Shown: positions 24,083 to 31,385 of the stretch, piece after piece
Layout of the letters: each line of letters starts with the position of its first letter
How positions within the stretch are numbered: position 1 is the first letter of the stretch
Origin: Chloroflexota bacterium
Lineage (GTDB): Bacteria; Chloroflexota; Anaerolineae; Anaerolineales; Villigracilaceae
Direction: 5' to 3'
NCBI GenBank assembly: GCA_016234555.1
Contig: JACRBJ010000078.1
Location: 22,416 to 86,415, forward strand
Length of the DNA: 64,000 bases
The notes under the pieces: generated by a model
The model's input: only the letters and a program-made list of their open reading frames with translations
What the model was told of the DNA's origin: nothing
Databases searched by the model: none
Position numbers and translations under genes: made by a program

Positions 24083-24304
24083 ATGAAGAAAAAGAACTCG
24101 GTCACAATGGAATTTCAACTTGACGTTCTTCTAAAAGAACGCGACATCAGCATTCGGAAACTCGCTTTGATTTCAGGAATACACTACAAAACGGCTTTGA
24201 ACATTTATCATAATCATACGGCGGGAATTGCTCTTGATGTGCTTGCCAAAATTTGCAAAGCACTGGACGTAACCCCCGACAAAATTTTCAAGTTTATTAA
24301 ATAG
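24083..24304 (+). CDS. XRE-family repressor (module 1)
   Basis: A 73-residue Cro-like protein with a single helix-turn-helix (LLKERDISIRKLALISGIHY, then KTALNIYHN) and the C-terminal ALDVTPDKIFKFIK end. TATAAT at 24070-24075 ends 7 bases before the ATG at 24083, so the message should be leaderless like lambda cI from PRM; no Shine-Dalgarno sequence is present. The upstream ATG at 24074 overlaps the -10 box and is unlikely. It is divergent from the sigma-like gene and probably represses it through the adjacent dyads. Confidence 0.8.
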   Translation: MKKKNSVTMEFQLDVLLKERDISIRKLALISGIHYKTALNIYHNHTAGIALDVLAKICKALDVTPDKIFKFIK

Positions 24305-24428
24305 TAACCGAGGGCACTGGAATGCCCTCGGTTATTTCGACCTTCCGCCGACCTTCTCCACGTCAGCACGAGTGGATTCAGTCGGCTTGGGTCTATCTAT
24401 CAGCAGGGATTGCTCCGAGCCGACAGCA
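24296..24428 (-). ncRNA. Module 1 small RNA with kissing loop
   Basis: Bottom-strand TATAAT at 24440-24435 should start a transcript near 24428 that ends at the hairpin 24308-24331 (9-bp stem, loop TTCCAG) followed by a T-rich tail. The copy at 45696-45811 conserves the promoter, internal helices with a compensatory change (TCCAC/GTGGA here, TCCGC/GCGGA there) and the end hairpin. The second copy has a G-U pair in the bottom-strand hairpin where the top strand would have an A-C mismatch, which favours the bottom strand as the RNA. The loop pairs with the sigma-like mRNA leader. Confidence 0.65.
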
Positions 24429-24498
24429 GGGGAAATTATAGCATGGGGAAACCGCTATTTTCTTATCCAGTTAAGTGTTCATGCCAGTAACTTTCACG

Positions 24499-25368
24499 TC
24501 ACGGTTTTTGCGGGGTTCCATAAACTGCGCTTCCGTCCAGTTCGAGATAGAGAAGTTCCTGAGAACTGTAACTGTATTGGGCGATAAACTTATTCCTCAG
24601 CTTTGCCCCAAAAGCATTTTCCGCATCTACCCAGGATTGAACCCAAACGATGTCTTTCTCACGGGCAACGCGCCATTGGTCTGGGGCGAAAACGACACTG
24701 GGAAACTCGGCAGTTGAGGGGGATTTCAAGAATTGCTTGACGTGCTCCTGCGCCGAATACATAAATGTGCCTGCTTCGGTTGCGTCCAATGTGTAATTGG
24801 TTATTTTGTCTAAAACTCCGCCAGCGTCTCTGTCATAAAATACGAGTGAATCGCGACCAATTCCGAAAATCTCGTTCCCGTCGAATGTAACTAAGTATTC
24901 TTTTGTGTACCCCAAAGAAGCCACATATGCTTTCATCGTGCCATCTTCTTTGAAAAGAGTAAGGCTTTCAACTCTTTCAAATCCGACGCTTTTTATTACC
25001 TCAAAGGCTTTTTCTGCGTCTGCTTCGCTCAGACCCGCGCTGTCCATGATTGCCTTTACGTTGCTATCTATGGCAGGAGTCGGAGTCAATGTCGGCGTTT
25101 CGGTTTGCGTTGGGGTTGTGGTCGCGCTTGGCTCTTTTGATGGGAATATGTAAACCGCAAGGGGAAGGCAGAGGCACACCACGAAAAACGAAACCAGCAC
25201 GGCGATTATCGTGTTTTTTATCCTTGCCTGTTTTTTAGGTTGTGCCTTTACTTCCTGGGCAGGACTCGGCGGTGGGGCTTGAACGGGCTTTTCCAAATCC
25301 CGCCCACAGTGTTTACAAACAATAGCCGCATCTTGGATGTCTTCGGCGCAGTAAGGGCATTTTTTCAT
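24499..25368 (-). CDS. Zinc-ribbon membrane protein, probable moron
   Basis: A 289-residue protein: zinc ribbon at residues 4-24 (CPYC and CKHC), a Pro/Gln linker, one transmembrane segment (about 50-72, IIAVLVSFFVVCLCLPLAVY), a Thr/Pro-rich stalk and an external domain of about 190 residues of unknown fold. GGAGGTTCAAT precedes ATG 25368. It sits on the opposite strand in the middle of the late operon beside the inserted regulatory cassette, the usual situation of a lysogenic-conversion gene expressed in the lysogen. The style is that of Chloroflexota chromosomal proteins. Confidence 0.65.
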   Translation of the reverse strand: MKKCPYCAEDIQDAAIVCKHCGRDLEKPVQAPPPSPAQEVKAQPKKQARIKNTIIAVLVSFFVVCLCLPLAVYIFPSKEPSATTTPTQTETPTLTPTPAIDSNVKAIMDSAGLSEADAEKAFEVIKSVGFERVESLTLFKEDGTMKAYVASLGYTKEYLVTFDGNEIFGIGRDSLVFYDRDAGGVLDKITNYTLDATEAGTFMYSAQEHVKQFLKSPSTAEFPSVVFAPDQWRVAREKDIVWVQSWVDAENAFGAKLRNKFIAQYSYSSQELLYLELDGSAVYGTPQKP

Positions 25369-25436
25369 ATTGAACCTCCAATTTTTGTAAAACATTATAT
25401 GATGACAGGTTGAAATCAAAAATAGAATAATTGTGC

Positions 25437-25542
25437 TATAATGCCGTTAATCGACAGGGGCTGGTGAAAACCTAGTCCCACTCACGCCTGACTGAGTTCA
25501 CAGAAACCGAGGCGCTCTTAATTGAGCGTCTCGGTTTTTTTT
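25437..25542 (+). promoter_or_regulatory. Late promoter, structured leader and terminator before scaffold/capsid operon
   Basis: TATAAT at 25437-25442 is followed by two small hairpins (GGGGCTGG with CCTAGTCCC; ACTCA with TGAGT) and a strong terminator at 25506-25535 (12-bp stem, loop TTAATT) with eight T residues. The scaffold start codon is 58 bases beyond. The arrangement equals that at 15526-15618 and would require antitermination or leader control for capsid synthesis. Confidence 0.7.
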
Positions 25543-25599
25543 GTTAACTCGGCGGGACATCTACGACGCAATGCCAGCGGAAATGGCAGGAGACTCAAC

Positions 25600-26295
25600 A
25601 TGAACATTAATAGATTTTCACTTCTTCGACCTCGTGTGTTTTTTGACGCTAACTCCAGCGGTGGTGGTGGAGGAACAGAAACTCCCCCTGAAGGCGATAA
25701 GCCAAAGGGCAAGACTTTCACACAAGAGGAACTGGACGCGCTCTTTGCTCAACGAGCGACGCAGGCACGGAATAGCGCATTGGCGGATTTATTCAAGGAA
25801 TTGGGCGTGGAAAGCGCCGACGCCCTGAAAGCCGTCATCAAGTCGGCGAAGGATGCTGACGACGCTCAGAAGTCCGAACTGCAAAAGGCGCAGGACAAGG
25901 CAACCGCGGCAGACAAGGCTCTCGCCGACCAGAAGCCCGCCCACGATGCCGCAATTGCGGAACTCGAAAAGCGGATTCAGGACAGCGAAATCAAGATACT
26001 CGCCGGGCGCGAAGTCAAGGACAAGGACGGGAAGGTTACCCGCTCGAAATTCCGCGACGACGCTCTCGATGTGGTTCTGGCCACCCTCGACCGCAAAGCC
26101 ATTGTCCTGAAAGACGGCGAGTACACCGGTATCGAAGAAGCCCTGACAGAGTTGGCGACGGCAAAGACCTTCCTGCTGGAGGCGGAGTCGGCGACAACCA
26201 CCAAAGGCTCGCCAACGGATACAAAGTTCCGCAAGCCGAATAAACCAAAATCCAATACGGAGGATGACGAGAAGCCATTCTTCCAATCACTATAG
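25600..26295 (+). CDS. Capsid scaffolding protein
   Basis: A 231-residue protein with a Gly/Pro-rich N-terminal region, a central long coiled coil rich in Ala, Lys and Asp (about residues 65-150) and a basic/acidic tail, directly before the decoration and major capsid genes. That is the classical form of phage scaffolds (SPP1 gp11-like). CAGGAG lies nine bases before the ATG at 25600; the longer frame from 25522 runs through the terminator and is not used. Confidence 0.75.
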   Translation: MNINRFSLLRPRVFFDANSSGGGGGTETPPEGDKPKGKTFTQEELDALFAQRATQARNSALADLFKELGVESADALKAVIKSAKDADDAQKSELQKAQDKATAADKALADQKPAHDAAIAELEKRIQDSEIKILAGREVKDKDGKVTRSKFRDDALDVVLATLDRKAIVLKDGEYTGIEEALTELATAKTFLLEAESATTTKGSPTDTKFRKPNKPKSNTEDDEKPFFQSL

Positions 26296-26304
26296 GAGAT
26301 TCTC

Positions 26305-26733
26305 ATGACCGATATTGCACTCGATACCAGTCGCAAGGTGAACGTGGTCTTTGCCGAGGAAGCGGAAATCCGCGACTTCAAAGAAGCCGAGACCCTCGCT
26401 GTAGGCGACTCGGTTTACGTTACCGCCGCGGGTAAGGCTTTGAAAACCAACGCCGACGGCGTAGCGCCCGCCAAAGCGCAGGGGCGCGGGATCGTCACCA
26501 TGCGCATCGGCTCGACCGTGAGCGTGATGAAAAAGGGCTACCTTGCTGGATACGACCTTTCCGCGCTCAATTACGACGCGCAGCTATTCCTGAGCAACAC
26601 GCCCGGAAAACTGGCGGACGCCGCCGGAGCCATCCCTGTTCCGTGCGGGCGCGTTTCGTGTCTTACCAACGACAGCCAGACCAAAATTCTGTATGTCGAT
26701 TTCGACTGGATCAACCAGTTCGCAGCCGCATAA
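26305..26733 (+). CDS. Head decoration-like protein (DUF2190-like)
   Basis: A 142-residue beta-rich protein with AVGDSVYVTAAGKALKTNAD and GRGIVTMRIGSTVSVMKKGY, the pattern of DUF2190 and lambda gpD-like capsid decoration proteins. It is located between scaffold and major capsid genes and would cement the capsid surface. GGAG precedes the ATG. Confidence 0.65.
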   Translation: MTDIALDTSRKVNVVFAEEAEIRDFKEAETLAVGDSVYVTAAGKALKTNADGVAPAKAQGRGIVTMRIGSTVSVMKKGYLAGYDLSALNYDAQLFLSNTPGKLADAAGAIPVPCGRVSCLTNDSQTKILYVDFDWINQFAAA

Positions 26734-26745
26734 GGAGGTAACAAC

Positions 26746-27825
26746 ATGCCTGCCCCTACAACCATCGCCGGTATCCTCGACATTGCGGATTCCGAAAACA
26801 CTTACGTCAATCAGGTTGGTCAAGTGCATGTGTACGATGCCATTGGCGAGTACACGGCACGGCTCAACACCAACCTCAACCTGATCACCGGTCTGTTCGT
26901 CGAGAAGACCACGACCAACGTCCAGTGGACATACCACCTGCCCGGCAACCGCCAGTTGCAGCGCCAGGGCGGTATGGGTCGCGCCGGTGAGCAGAAGTTC
27001 AAGGCTTCGTATGGAGTGGCGCTGCCCATCTTCCAATTCGGCGACGCGCTCGGCGGAGATTGGATCAACATGGCGTATATGACCATCGCCGATGTGGACC
27101 GCCAGGTGAATGAAATCAAGCTCGGTGCGCGGCGTTTGCTGCGCAAGGAAATCCTCATCGCGTTGTTCAATAATGCCGACCTGACCTACGAAGATTTGAA
27201 GTGGGATACGCTGACCATTCGCGGCTTGGCGAACGGCGACGCGACCTACTACCCGCCACTGCCCGGCGTGGATGATCTGGCGACTGCCGACCACTACGGC
27301 GAGACCGGTTATGCAGTCAGTGCGATTGACGACGACCACGATCCCATCAAGTGGCACGCGGATAAACTCCACGCCCGCTTCCCTGATGAAATGGACGGCT
27401 TGGTTTTCATTTCCAGCAACATGACGCCCTACGTGAAAGAGCTGACTGCGTTCCTCGAAGTTGGCGACCCGCGCGTTTCCAAAGGCGGGTTGGCTGACAG
27501 GCTGAACAACTTGCCCGGCGGATTGCCCGGACGTGTGATCGGGCGCGCGCATGAAGTTTGGGTCGTAGAGTGGGCGGACGTGCCGAGCAATTACTCGGCG
27601 AGTCTCGCGCCGTCCTACGAAAAGCCGCTCCAGAAGCGCATTGACATCCCCGAAGCGAACCTGCCGAGCGACCTGACTCTCGTCAAGGTCAGCGACAAGT
27701 TCCCGCTGGAGAAATCCGATTGGGTGTGGCGCTTCGGTCTCGGCGTGGTCAACCGTCTCAACGGCTTTGTGCTGGAATGTGGTACTGGCGGAACGTACAC
27801 CGTGCCGACCAGCCTCGCACGCTAA
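26746..27825 (+). CDS. Major capsid protein
   Basis: A 359-residue protein of HK97-fold size, downstream of scaffold and decoration genes. It includes the segment TTTNVQWTYHLPGNRQLQRQ, a P-domain-like region with DVDRQVNEIKLGARRLLRKE, and a C-terminal A-domain-like part with VGDPRVSKGGLADRLNNLPG. AAGGAGG stands nine bases before the ATG, the strongest ribosome-binding site of the late region, in keeping with high expression. Assignment is by size, position and composition. Confidence 0.85.
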   Translation: MPAPTTIAGILDIADSENTYVNQVGQVHVYDAIGEYTARLNTNLNLITGLFVEKTTTNVQWTYHLPGNRQLQRQGGMGRAGEQKFKASYGVALPIFQFGDALGGDWINMAYMTIADVDRQVNEIKLGARRLLRKEILIALFNNADLTYEDLKWDTLTIRGLANGDATYYPPLPGVDDLATADHYGETGYAVSAIDDDHDPIKWHADKLHARFPDEMDGLVFISSNMTPYVKELTAFLEVGDPRVSKGGLADRLNNLPGGLPGRVIGRAHEVWVVEWADVPSNYSASLAPSYEKPLQKRIDIPEANLPSDLTLVKVSDKFPLEKSDWVWRFGLGVVNRLNGFVLECGTGGTYTVPTSLAR

Positions 27826-27835
27826 CAGGTGTCTC

Positions 27836-28075
27836 ATGGCTACTGAATTAGCAATGGCAATGCGCCGCTTGAAGGCGCAAGAAGCGCTGGTGCAGCAGAT
27901 GGCTGATCTCAATCGCAAGATGGATTTAGTCATGGCTCGCCTCGGAATCGAAGGCAAAGACCCTGCCGCTGTGGTCGAACCCAAGGCGGATGAAGTCCCT
28001 GCCACCGAGACCAGCGAACCCAAAGAGTCGGACGAAGTCCCTGCTACCGCCGACGTCGAAACCGAAGATAAGTAA
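27836..28075 (+). CDS. Small acidic capsid-proximal protein, 79 aa
   Basis: A 79-residue protein with an N-terminal helix (MATELAMAMRRLKAQEALVQ) that can form a coiled coil and a Glu/Pro-rich acidic tail with repeats of E-V-P-A-T. It starts 11 bases after the capsid stop. It may be a capsid-associated or assembly protein; no family recognised. Confidence 0.5.
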   Translation: MATELAMAMRRLKAQEALVQQMADLNRKMDLVMARLGIEGKDPAAVVEPKADEVPATETSEPKESDEVPATADVETEDK

Positions 28076-28081
28076 CCACGG

Positions 28082-28106
28082 GCGGGGCAGGAGAACCCTG
28101 TCCCGC
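28082..28106 (+). terminator. Terminator after capsid gene group
   Basis: GCGGGGCAGG and CCCTGTCCCGC pair with one bulge around AGAA, followed by TTATTAAATT. It would reduce transcription of tail genes relative to capsid genes. Confidence 0.6.
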
Positions 28107-28130
28107 TTATTAAATTATCTGGATAAGAAA

Positions 28131-28562
28131 ATGGCACTTACCCGCGCACAAGTTGAATCCATATTGGTCTCGCGCTGTAAAAAACGCATGGTGTTTGTCG
28201 AGTTTGCAATTACGACAAACGGAAGCAATGCCGACCTGAATGACCCAATCTGCACTGCGCTGCAGGTCATGGGTATCAACCCCGCGAACATCGCCAGCGT
28301 AGCAGACAGCGACCTTGCAACCGTGACGGACGCCGCGAAACTCTGTGATCTGGCTGAGGTTAGGCTGCTGGAAAACATCCTCGGCAACTCGGACAAGGTC
28401 ACGCTTCAAGCTGCCAGCGGGACCGAACATTTCAGCAACGCCAACGATGCGCTGGAAAAGATGATTGCGCGGAAACAAGCCGAAGTCCAGAAGAAATATG
28501 GCGTAGGCTTGGGAAGCCTGCAATCTGGCAAGTTAAGCATGTCGTTCCAAGCAAAGCCATGA
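28131..28562 (+). CDS. Head-tail connector-like protein
   Basis: A 143-residue helical protein immediately after the capsid genes (start MALTRAQVESILVSRCKKRM). The size, helical prediction and position fit adaptor proteins of the gp6/gp15 type that bind under the portal. The upstream sequence TTATCTGGATAAGAAAAT (28115-28132) is identical over 18 bases to the motif at 42667 but on the opposite strand. It overlaps the next gene by 4 bp. Confidence 0.5.
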   Translation: MALTRAQVESILVSRCKKRMVFVEFAITTNGSNADLNDPICTALQVMGINPANIASVADSDLATVTDAAKLCDLAEVRLLENILGNSDKVTLQAASGTEHFSNANDALEKMIARKQAEVQKKYGVGLGSLQSGKLSMSFQAKP

Positions 28563-28966
28563 TCACCAATACCCCAATGACCGTCTACAACAAATACGTC
28601 GAAAACCGTGCTGAAAAATACCAGCGCACGGCGCTTTCTGCTGTACTGTGGGACTCATCCAGCGCGACGGTCAAACACAAGTCTGCCAACATGCAGGATA
28701 ACAAGGCGGTCATCGCCCTGCCGCATTACATCGGCGGAGCGTACCTCAAACCGAAAGTCTGGCTCGCGCTCGTCGACAAAACTGCGAATTGGACGCTACA
28801 GGAGGGCGACGTGGTCGTGCGTGGAATCGTCGTCGACGAAATTACCGAAGGCTTCACCCTCTCGGCTCTCCGTGCCAAATATGACGACGTGCTGGAAATC
28901 GTCTCGGTTGCCTTCATGGATCAGGGTTCGCCAAACACCCATCACTGGGAGGTACTCTGCAAATGA
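28559..28966 (+). CDS. DUF6751-like head-tail protein
   Basis: A 135-residue protein beginning MITNTPMTVYNKYVENRAE and containing YQRTALSAVLWDSSS, the pattern of the DUF6751 family found between connector and minor capsid genes in siphoviruses. Probably a head-closure protein. The start overlaps the previous stop (ATGA). Confidence 0.6.
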   Translation: MITNTPMTVYNKYVENRAEKYQRTALSAVLWDSSSATVKHKSANMQDNKAVIALPHYIGGAYLKPKVWLALVDKTANWTLQEGDVVVRGIVVDEITEGFTLSALRAKYDDVLEIVSVAFMDQGSPNTHHWEVLCK

Positions 28967-29358
28967 CCCCTCCGAAGATCATCACACCTCGCGGAGCCAT
29001 CATTCAGACCAAAGGCGGAAGGGCAAAACTGGAATGGAATACCACCTTCCAACGGTGGCAGGGAAATTTCTCTGCCGCTCAGCGTTTTGTGGATAGTGAA
29101 GTCTTACGTTTGTCAGAGCCATATATCCCACTCTTGACCTCGATGCTCATCAAGTCAGGAATCCTCGGCACGAACATCGGTTCTGGCGTAGTCGAGTGGA
29201 TTGCCCCATACGCGAAGGCTCAGTATTTCAGCAAGCGCAAGCCTGGCAGCCAAACAGGACCGCTACGAGGTCCGCAATGGTTCGAGCGTATGAAGCGCGT
29301 CCACCGTAACAGGATTGTCGCGGGCGCGCGGCGAATTGCAGGGAGGGGTGGCGTATGA
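28963..29358 (+). CDS. Minor capsid protein (Minor_capsid_2-like)
   Basis: A 131-residue protein with QRFVDSEVLRLSEPYIPLLT, GSGVVEWIAPYAKAQYFSKR and RGPQWFERMKRVHR, matching the Minor_capsid_2 family of head-tail joining proteins. It overlaps both neighbours by 4 bp in the tight head-tail gene string. Confidence 0.75.
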   Translation: MTPPKIITPRGAIIQTKGGRAKLEWNTTFQRWQGNFSAAQRFVDSEVLRLSEPYIPLLTSMLIKSGILGTNIGSGVVEWIAPYAKAQYFSKRKPGSQTGPLRGPQWFERMKRVHRNRIVAGARRIAGRGGV

Positions 29359-29768
29359 GCATGATTAGCGCCGTGCGCGATTTCCTGCTGACCTATCCTC
29401 CAATGGCAGACAGCTTGATTCATGTGGATGTGCTTGGCGGAACTCCAACCGAATACGCCGTGATTCCAGTGCCAGGTGACCGTAAAAAAAATCAATATCT
29501 GGACGGCGGTTCTGACCGTGAATATCCCTTCCTGATTCAATCTGTGGAGTCTACCGCCGACGAATTGGAGCGCATCGAAAACAGCGGCTTTTACGAGGCT
29601 CTTGCCGATTGGTTGGAAGAGCAAACCGAAGCGGGGAACCTGCCAAACCTGGGTGCGGGCAAGACCGCAGAATCCATTGAAGCCGTGTCCTGGGGCTTTG
29701 TGTACGAACAAGGCGCAAGCGCCACGGGAATTTATCAAATCACTTGCAAGTTGGCTTATGTGCAATAA
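29355..29768 (+). CDS. Tail-completion/minor capsid 3-like protein
   Basis: A 137-residue protein with a helical start (MSMISAVRDFLLTYPPMAD) and a beta-rich body. Its position between the minor capsid 2-like gene and the major tail gene fits the minor capsid 3/tail terminator slot. Note that the residues 35-60 contain the GDRKKNQYLDGGSDREYPF segment typical of this group. Confidence 0.6.
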   Translation: MSMISAVRDFLLTYPPMADSLIHVDVLGGTPTEYAVIPVPGDRKKNQYLDGGSDREYPFLIQSVESTADELERIENSGFYEALADWLEEQTEAGNLPNLGAGKTAESIEAVSWGFVYEQGASATGIYQITCKLAYVQ

Positions 29769-29780
29769 CAGGAGAAAAGC

Positions 29781-30263
29781 ATGACCACAAAAATCAAAAG
29801 TTCACAAGGAAAAACCTTCCTCAACACCACACCTTCCTTAACCGCGACCTATAGTCTGATTGGGGATGGCGTGACATCATTGGAAACCGACTACGGTCCG
29901 AAGACAACCGAGGAAACCTATGTCCACCAAGACAATGCCAGCATCAGCGTTGACAGCTACGCCCCAAAGCTTTCTGTCGAAATGACAGCGAAGCTTGGCG
30001 ACGCCGCGTTTGCATTCATCGATGCTTTGCGAAAAAGCCGCGCAGTTCTTGGCGATGCAGAGACGGATATTGTCAATGTGTGGCTGTACGAGACCCCCAC
30101 TGCGGGAGCCTATCCTGCCGAGAGGCAACCTGTCGCCATCCAAATCGACACAGACACGCGGGAAGGCGGCGTCCCCATGAAGATCAAGTACACCATCAAC
30201 TATGTCGGCGACCCGACCCCCGGCACGTTCAACCCGACCACCGGCACGTTTACCGCTTCCTAA
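29781..30263 (+). CDS. Major tail (tube) protein
   Basis: A 160-residue beta-rich protein located after the tail-completion gene and before the tail chaperone genes. GGAG precedes the ATG. It ends with a repetitive PTPGTFNPTTGTFTAS tail. Position and size indicate the tube subunit of a non-contractile tail. A strong hairpin follows the gene. Confidence 0.75.
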   Translation: MTTKIKSSQGKTFLNTTPSLTATYSLIGDGVTSLETDYGPKTTEETYVHQDNASISVDSYAPKLSVEMTAKLGDAAFAFIDALRKSRAVLGDAETDIVNVWLYETPTAGAYPAERQPVAIQIDTDTREGGVPMKIKYTINYVGDPTPGTFNPTTGTFTAS

Positions 30264-30270
30264 CGGATAA

Positions 30271-30300
30271 CGATGAAGGGCGAGTAATTGCCCTTCATCG
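30271..30300 (+). terminator. Hairpin after the major tail gene
   Basis: CGATGAAGGGC and GCCCTTCATCG form a perfect 11-bp stem with an 8-base loop; the following bases are not T-rich, so it may only attenuate or protect the abundant tail mRNA. Confidence 0.5.
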
Positions 30301-30312
30301 GCTGAGGCTTAC

Positions 30313-30768
30313 ATGCAAAACACCATTCAAATCAATACCGGAACAGTAGATCTGGCGATTGTCCGCGACAACAACAGCGCCGGCACGCTTTCATTCAACC
30401 CGACTGACACCCTGTTTGCTGAGCGATTTTACGCTTTGCTTGGAGACCTGCAAAAGAACCTCAAAGACTACAAAGAGCGCGGGCTCGAACTCGGCAAAAA
30501 GGGCGTCGACGAAGATGGCGTGCCGCAAAATGTGGAAGAACACATTGCCCTGCAAATCGAGTTGTGCAATTATCTCCGCGATAAGACAGACAAGGTTTTC
30601 GGCGAGGGCACTTCTCAAAAGCTGTTCGGCGAAGTCCGCAATCTCGAAGTTTACAAACAGTTTTTCGACGGGATTCTTCCATACTTCCAGCAGGCACGCG
30701 CTGAGAAAGTTGCGAGGTACACCACCGAAACGAGCGCAAAGCGAAACCGCCGCAAAAGCAAGAAATGA
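30313..30768 (+). CDS. Tail assembly chaperone-like protein
   Basis: A 151-residue protein; the first 40 residues are beta-like and the rest helical (FAERFYALLGDLQKNLKDYK, then a basic tail AKRNRRKSKK). It occupies the place of the first tail assembly protein, right before a Gp15-family gene, and resembles the DUF6673 group. Overlap with the next gene is 4 bp. There is no visible slippery heptamer with a frameshift product. Confidence 0.6.
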   Translation: MQNTIQINTGTVDLAIVRDNNSAGTLSFNPTDTLFAERFYALLGDLQKNLKDYKERGLELGKKGVDEDGVPQNVEEHIALQIELCNYLRDKTDKVFGEGTSQKLFGEVRNLEVYKQFFDGILPYFQQARAEKVARYTTETSAKRNRRKSKK

Positions 30769-31385
30769 ATATCCTCGTTGACGCCCTGCCTGAGACGGTC
30801 GAAATTGGTGGCAGAGTATATCAACTCAGCACTGATTTCCGACCATGCCTAAAAACCATCATAGCGTGTGAGGATTCGGAGTTGACTGGGCACGAAAAGG
30901 CGCTGGTAATCCTGACAAACCTTTTTCCCGAAATACCAGACAACCTCGAAGCCGCGATGGAAAAAGCTCAATGGTTTCTTGATGGCGGGGATGCACAACA
31001 GGAACGAACAGATGAACGACAGCAGCCAAGAGTTTACTCCTTCTCCAAAGACTCGAGTTTCATCTTCGCGGCATTCAGACAGACACACGGAATCGATTTA
31101 CAGACGGTTCAAATGCACTGGTGGGTCTTTATCGCGCTGTTCATGGATATTGGGCAGGACACTACTTTTAGTCAGTTGACGGCTCTCCGGAAACGGATCA
31201 AGACAGGAAAAGCCAACAAGTACGAGCGCGAGGCGGCTAGGGAACTTGGCGACATCTTCGAGATTGCCAATACAGAGACACGCGACCTGAGTGAACTTGA
31301 AGCCGAAGATGAATTTATGCGAGCGTGGAAATCGCACCTCGAACAACAGGAATCACAATGTCCGCAGGATACGACGGTTCAATAA
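30765..31385 (+). CDS. Gp15-family tail protein
   Basis: A 206-residue protein matching the bacteriophage Gp15 family: MNILVDALPETVEIGGRVYQ, LTNLFPEIPDNLEAAMEKAQ-like WF, and a FRQTHGIDLQTVQMHWWVF core. Gp15 proteins precede the tape measure and act in tail assembly. It overlaps the tape-measure gene by 28 bp. Confidence 0.82.
   Translation: MNILVDALPETVEIGGRVYQLSTDFRPCLKTIIACEDSELTGHEKALVILTNLFPEIPDNLEAAMEKAQWFLDGGDAQQERTDERQQPRVYSFSKDSSFIFAAFRQTHGIDLQTVQMHWWVFIALFMDIGQDTTFSQLTALRKRIKTGKANKYEREAARELGDIFEIANTETRDLSELEAEDEFMRAWKSHLEQQESQCPQDTTVQ

Noticed and set aside
24301..24440. Downstream regions of XRE genes as simple terminators only
   Set aside because: The bottom-strand TATAAT, the compensatory change between copies, the G-U pair and the loop match to the sigma-like leader are not explained by a terminator alone.
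26584..28137. A 517-codon leftward reading frame opposite the decoration and major capsid genes
   Set aside because: It has no ribosome-binding site, covers three well-supported genes, and its Arg/Val/Gly-rich composition is what is expected from the complement of their codon pattern.
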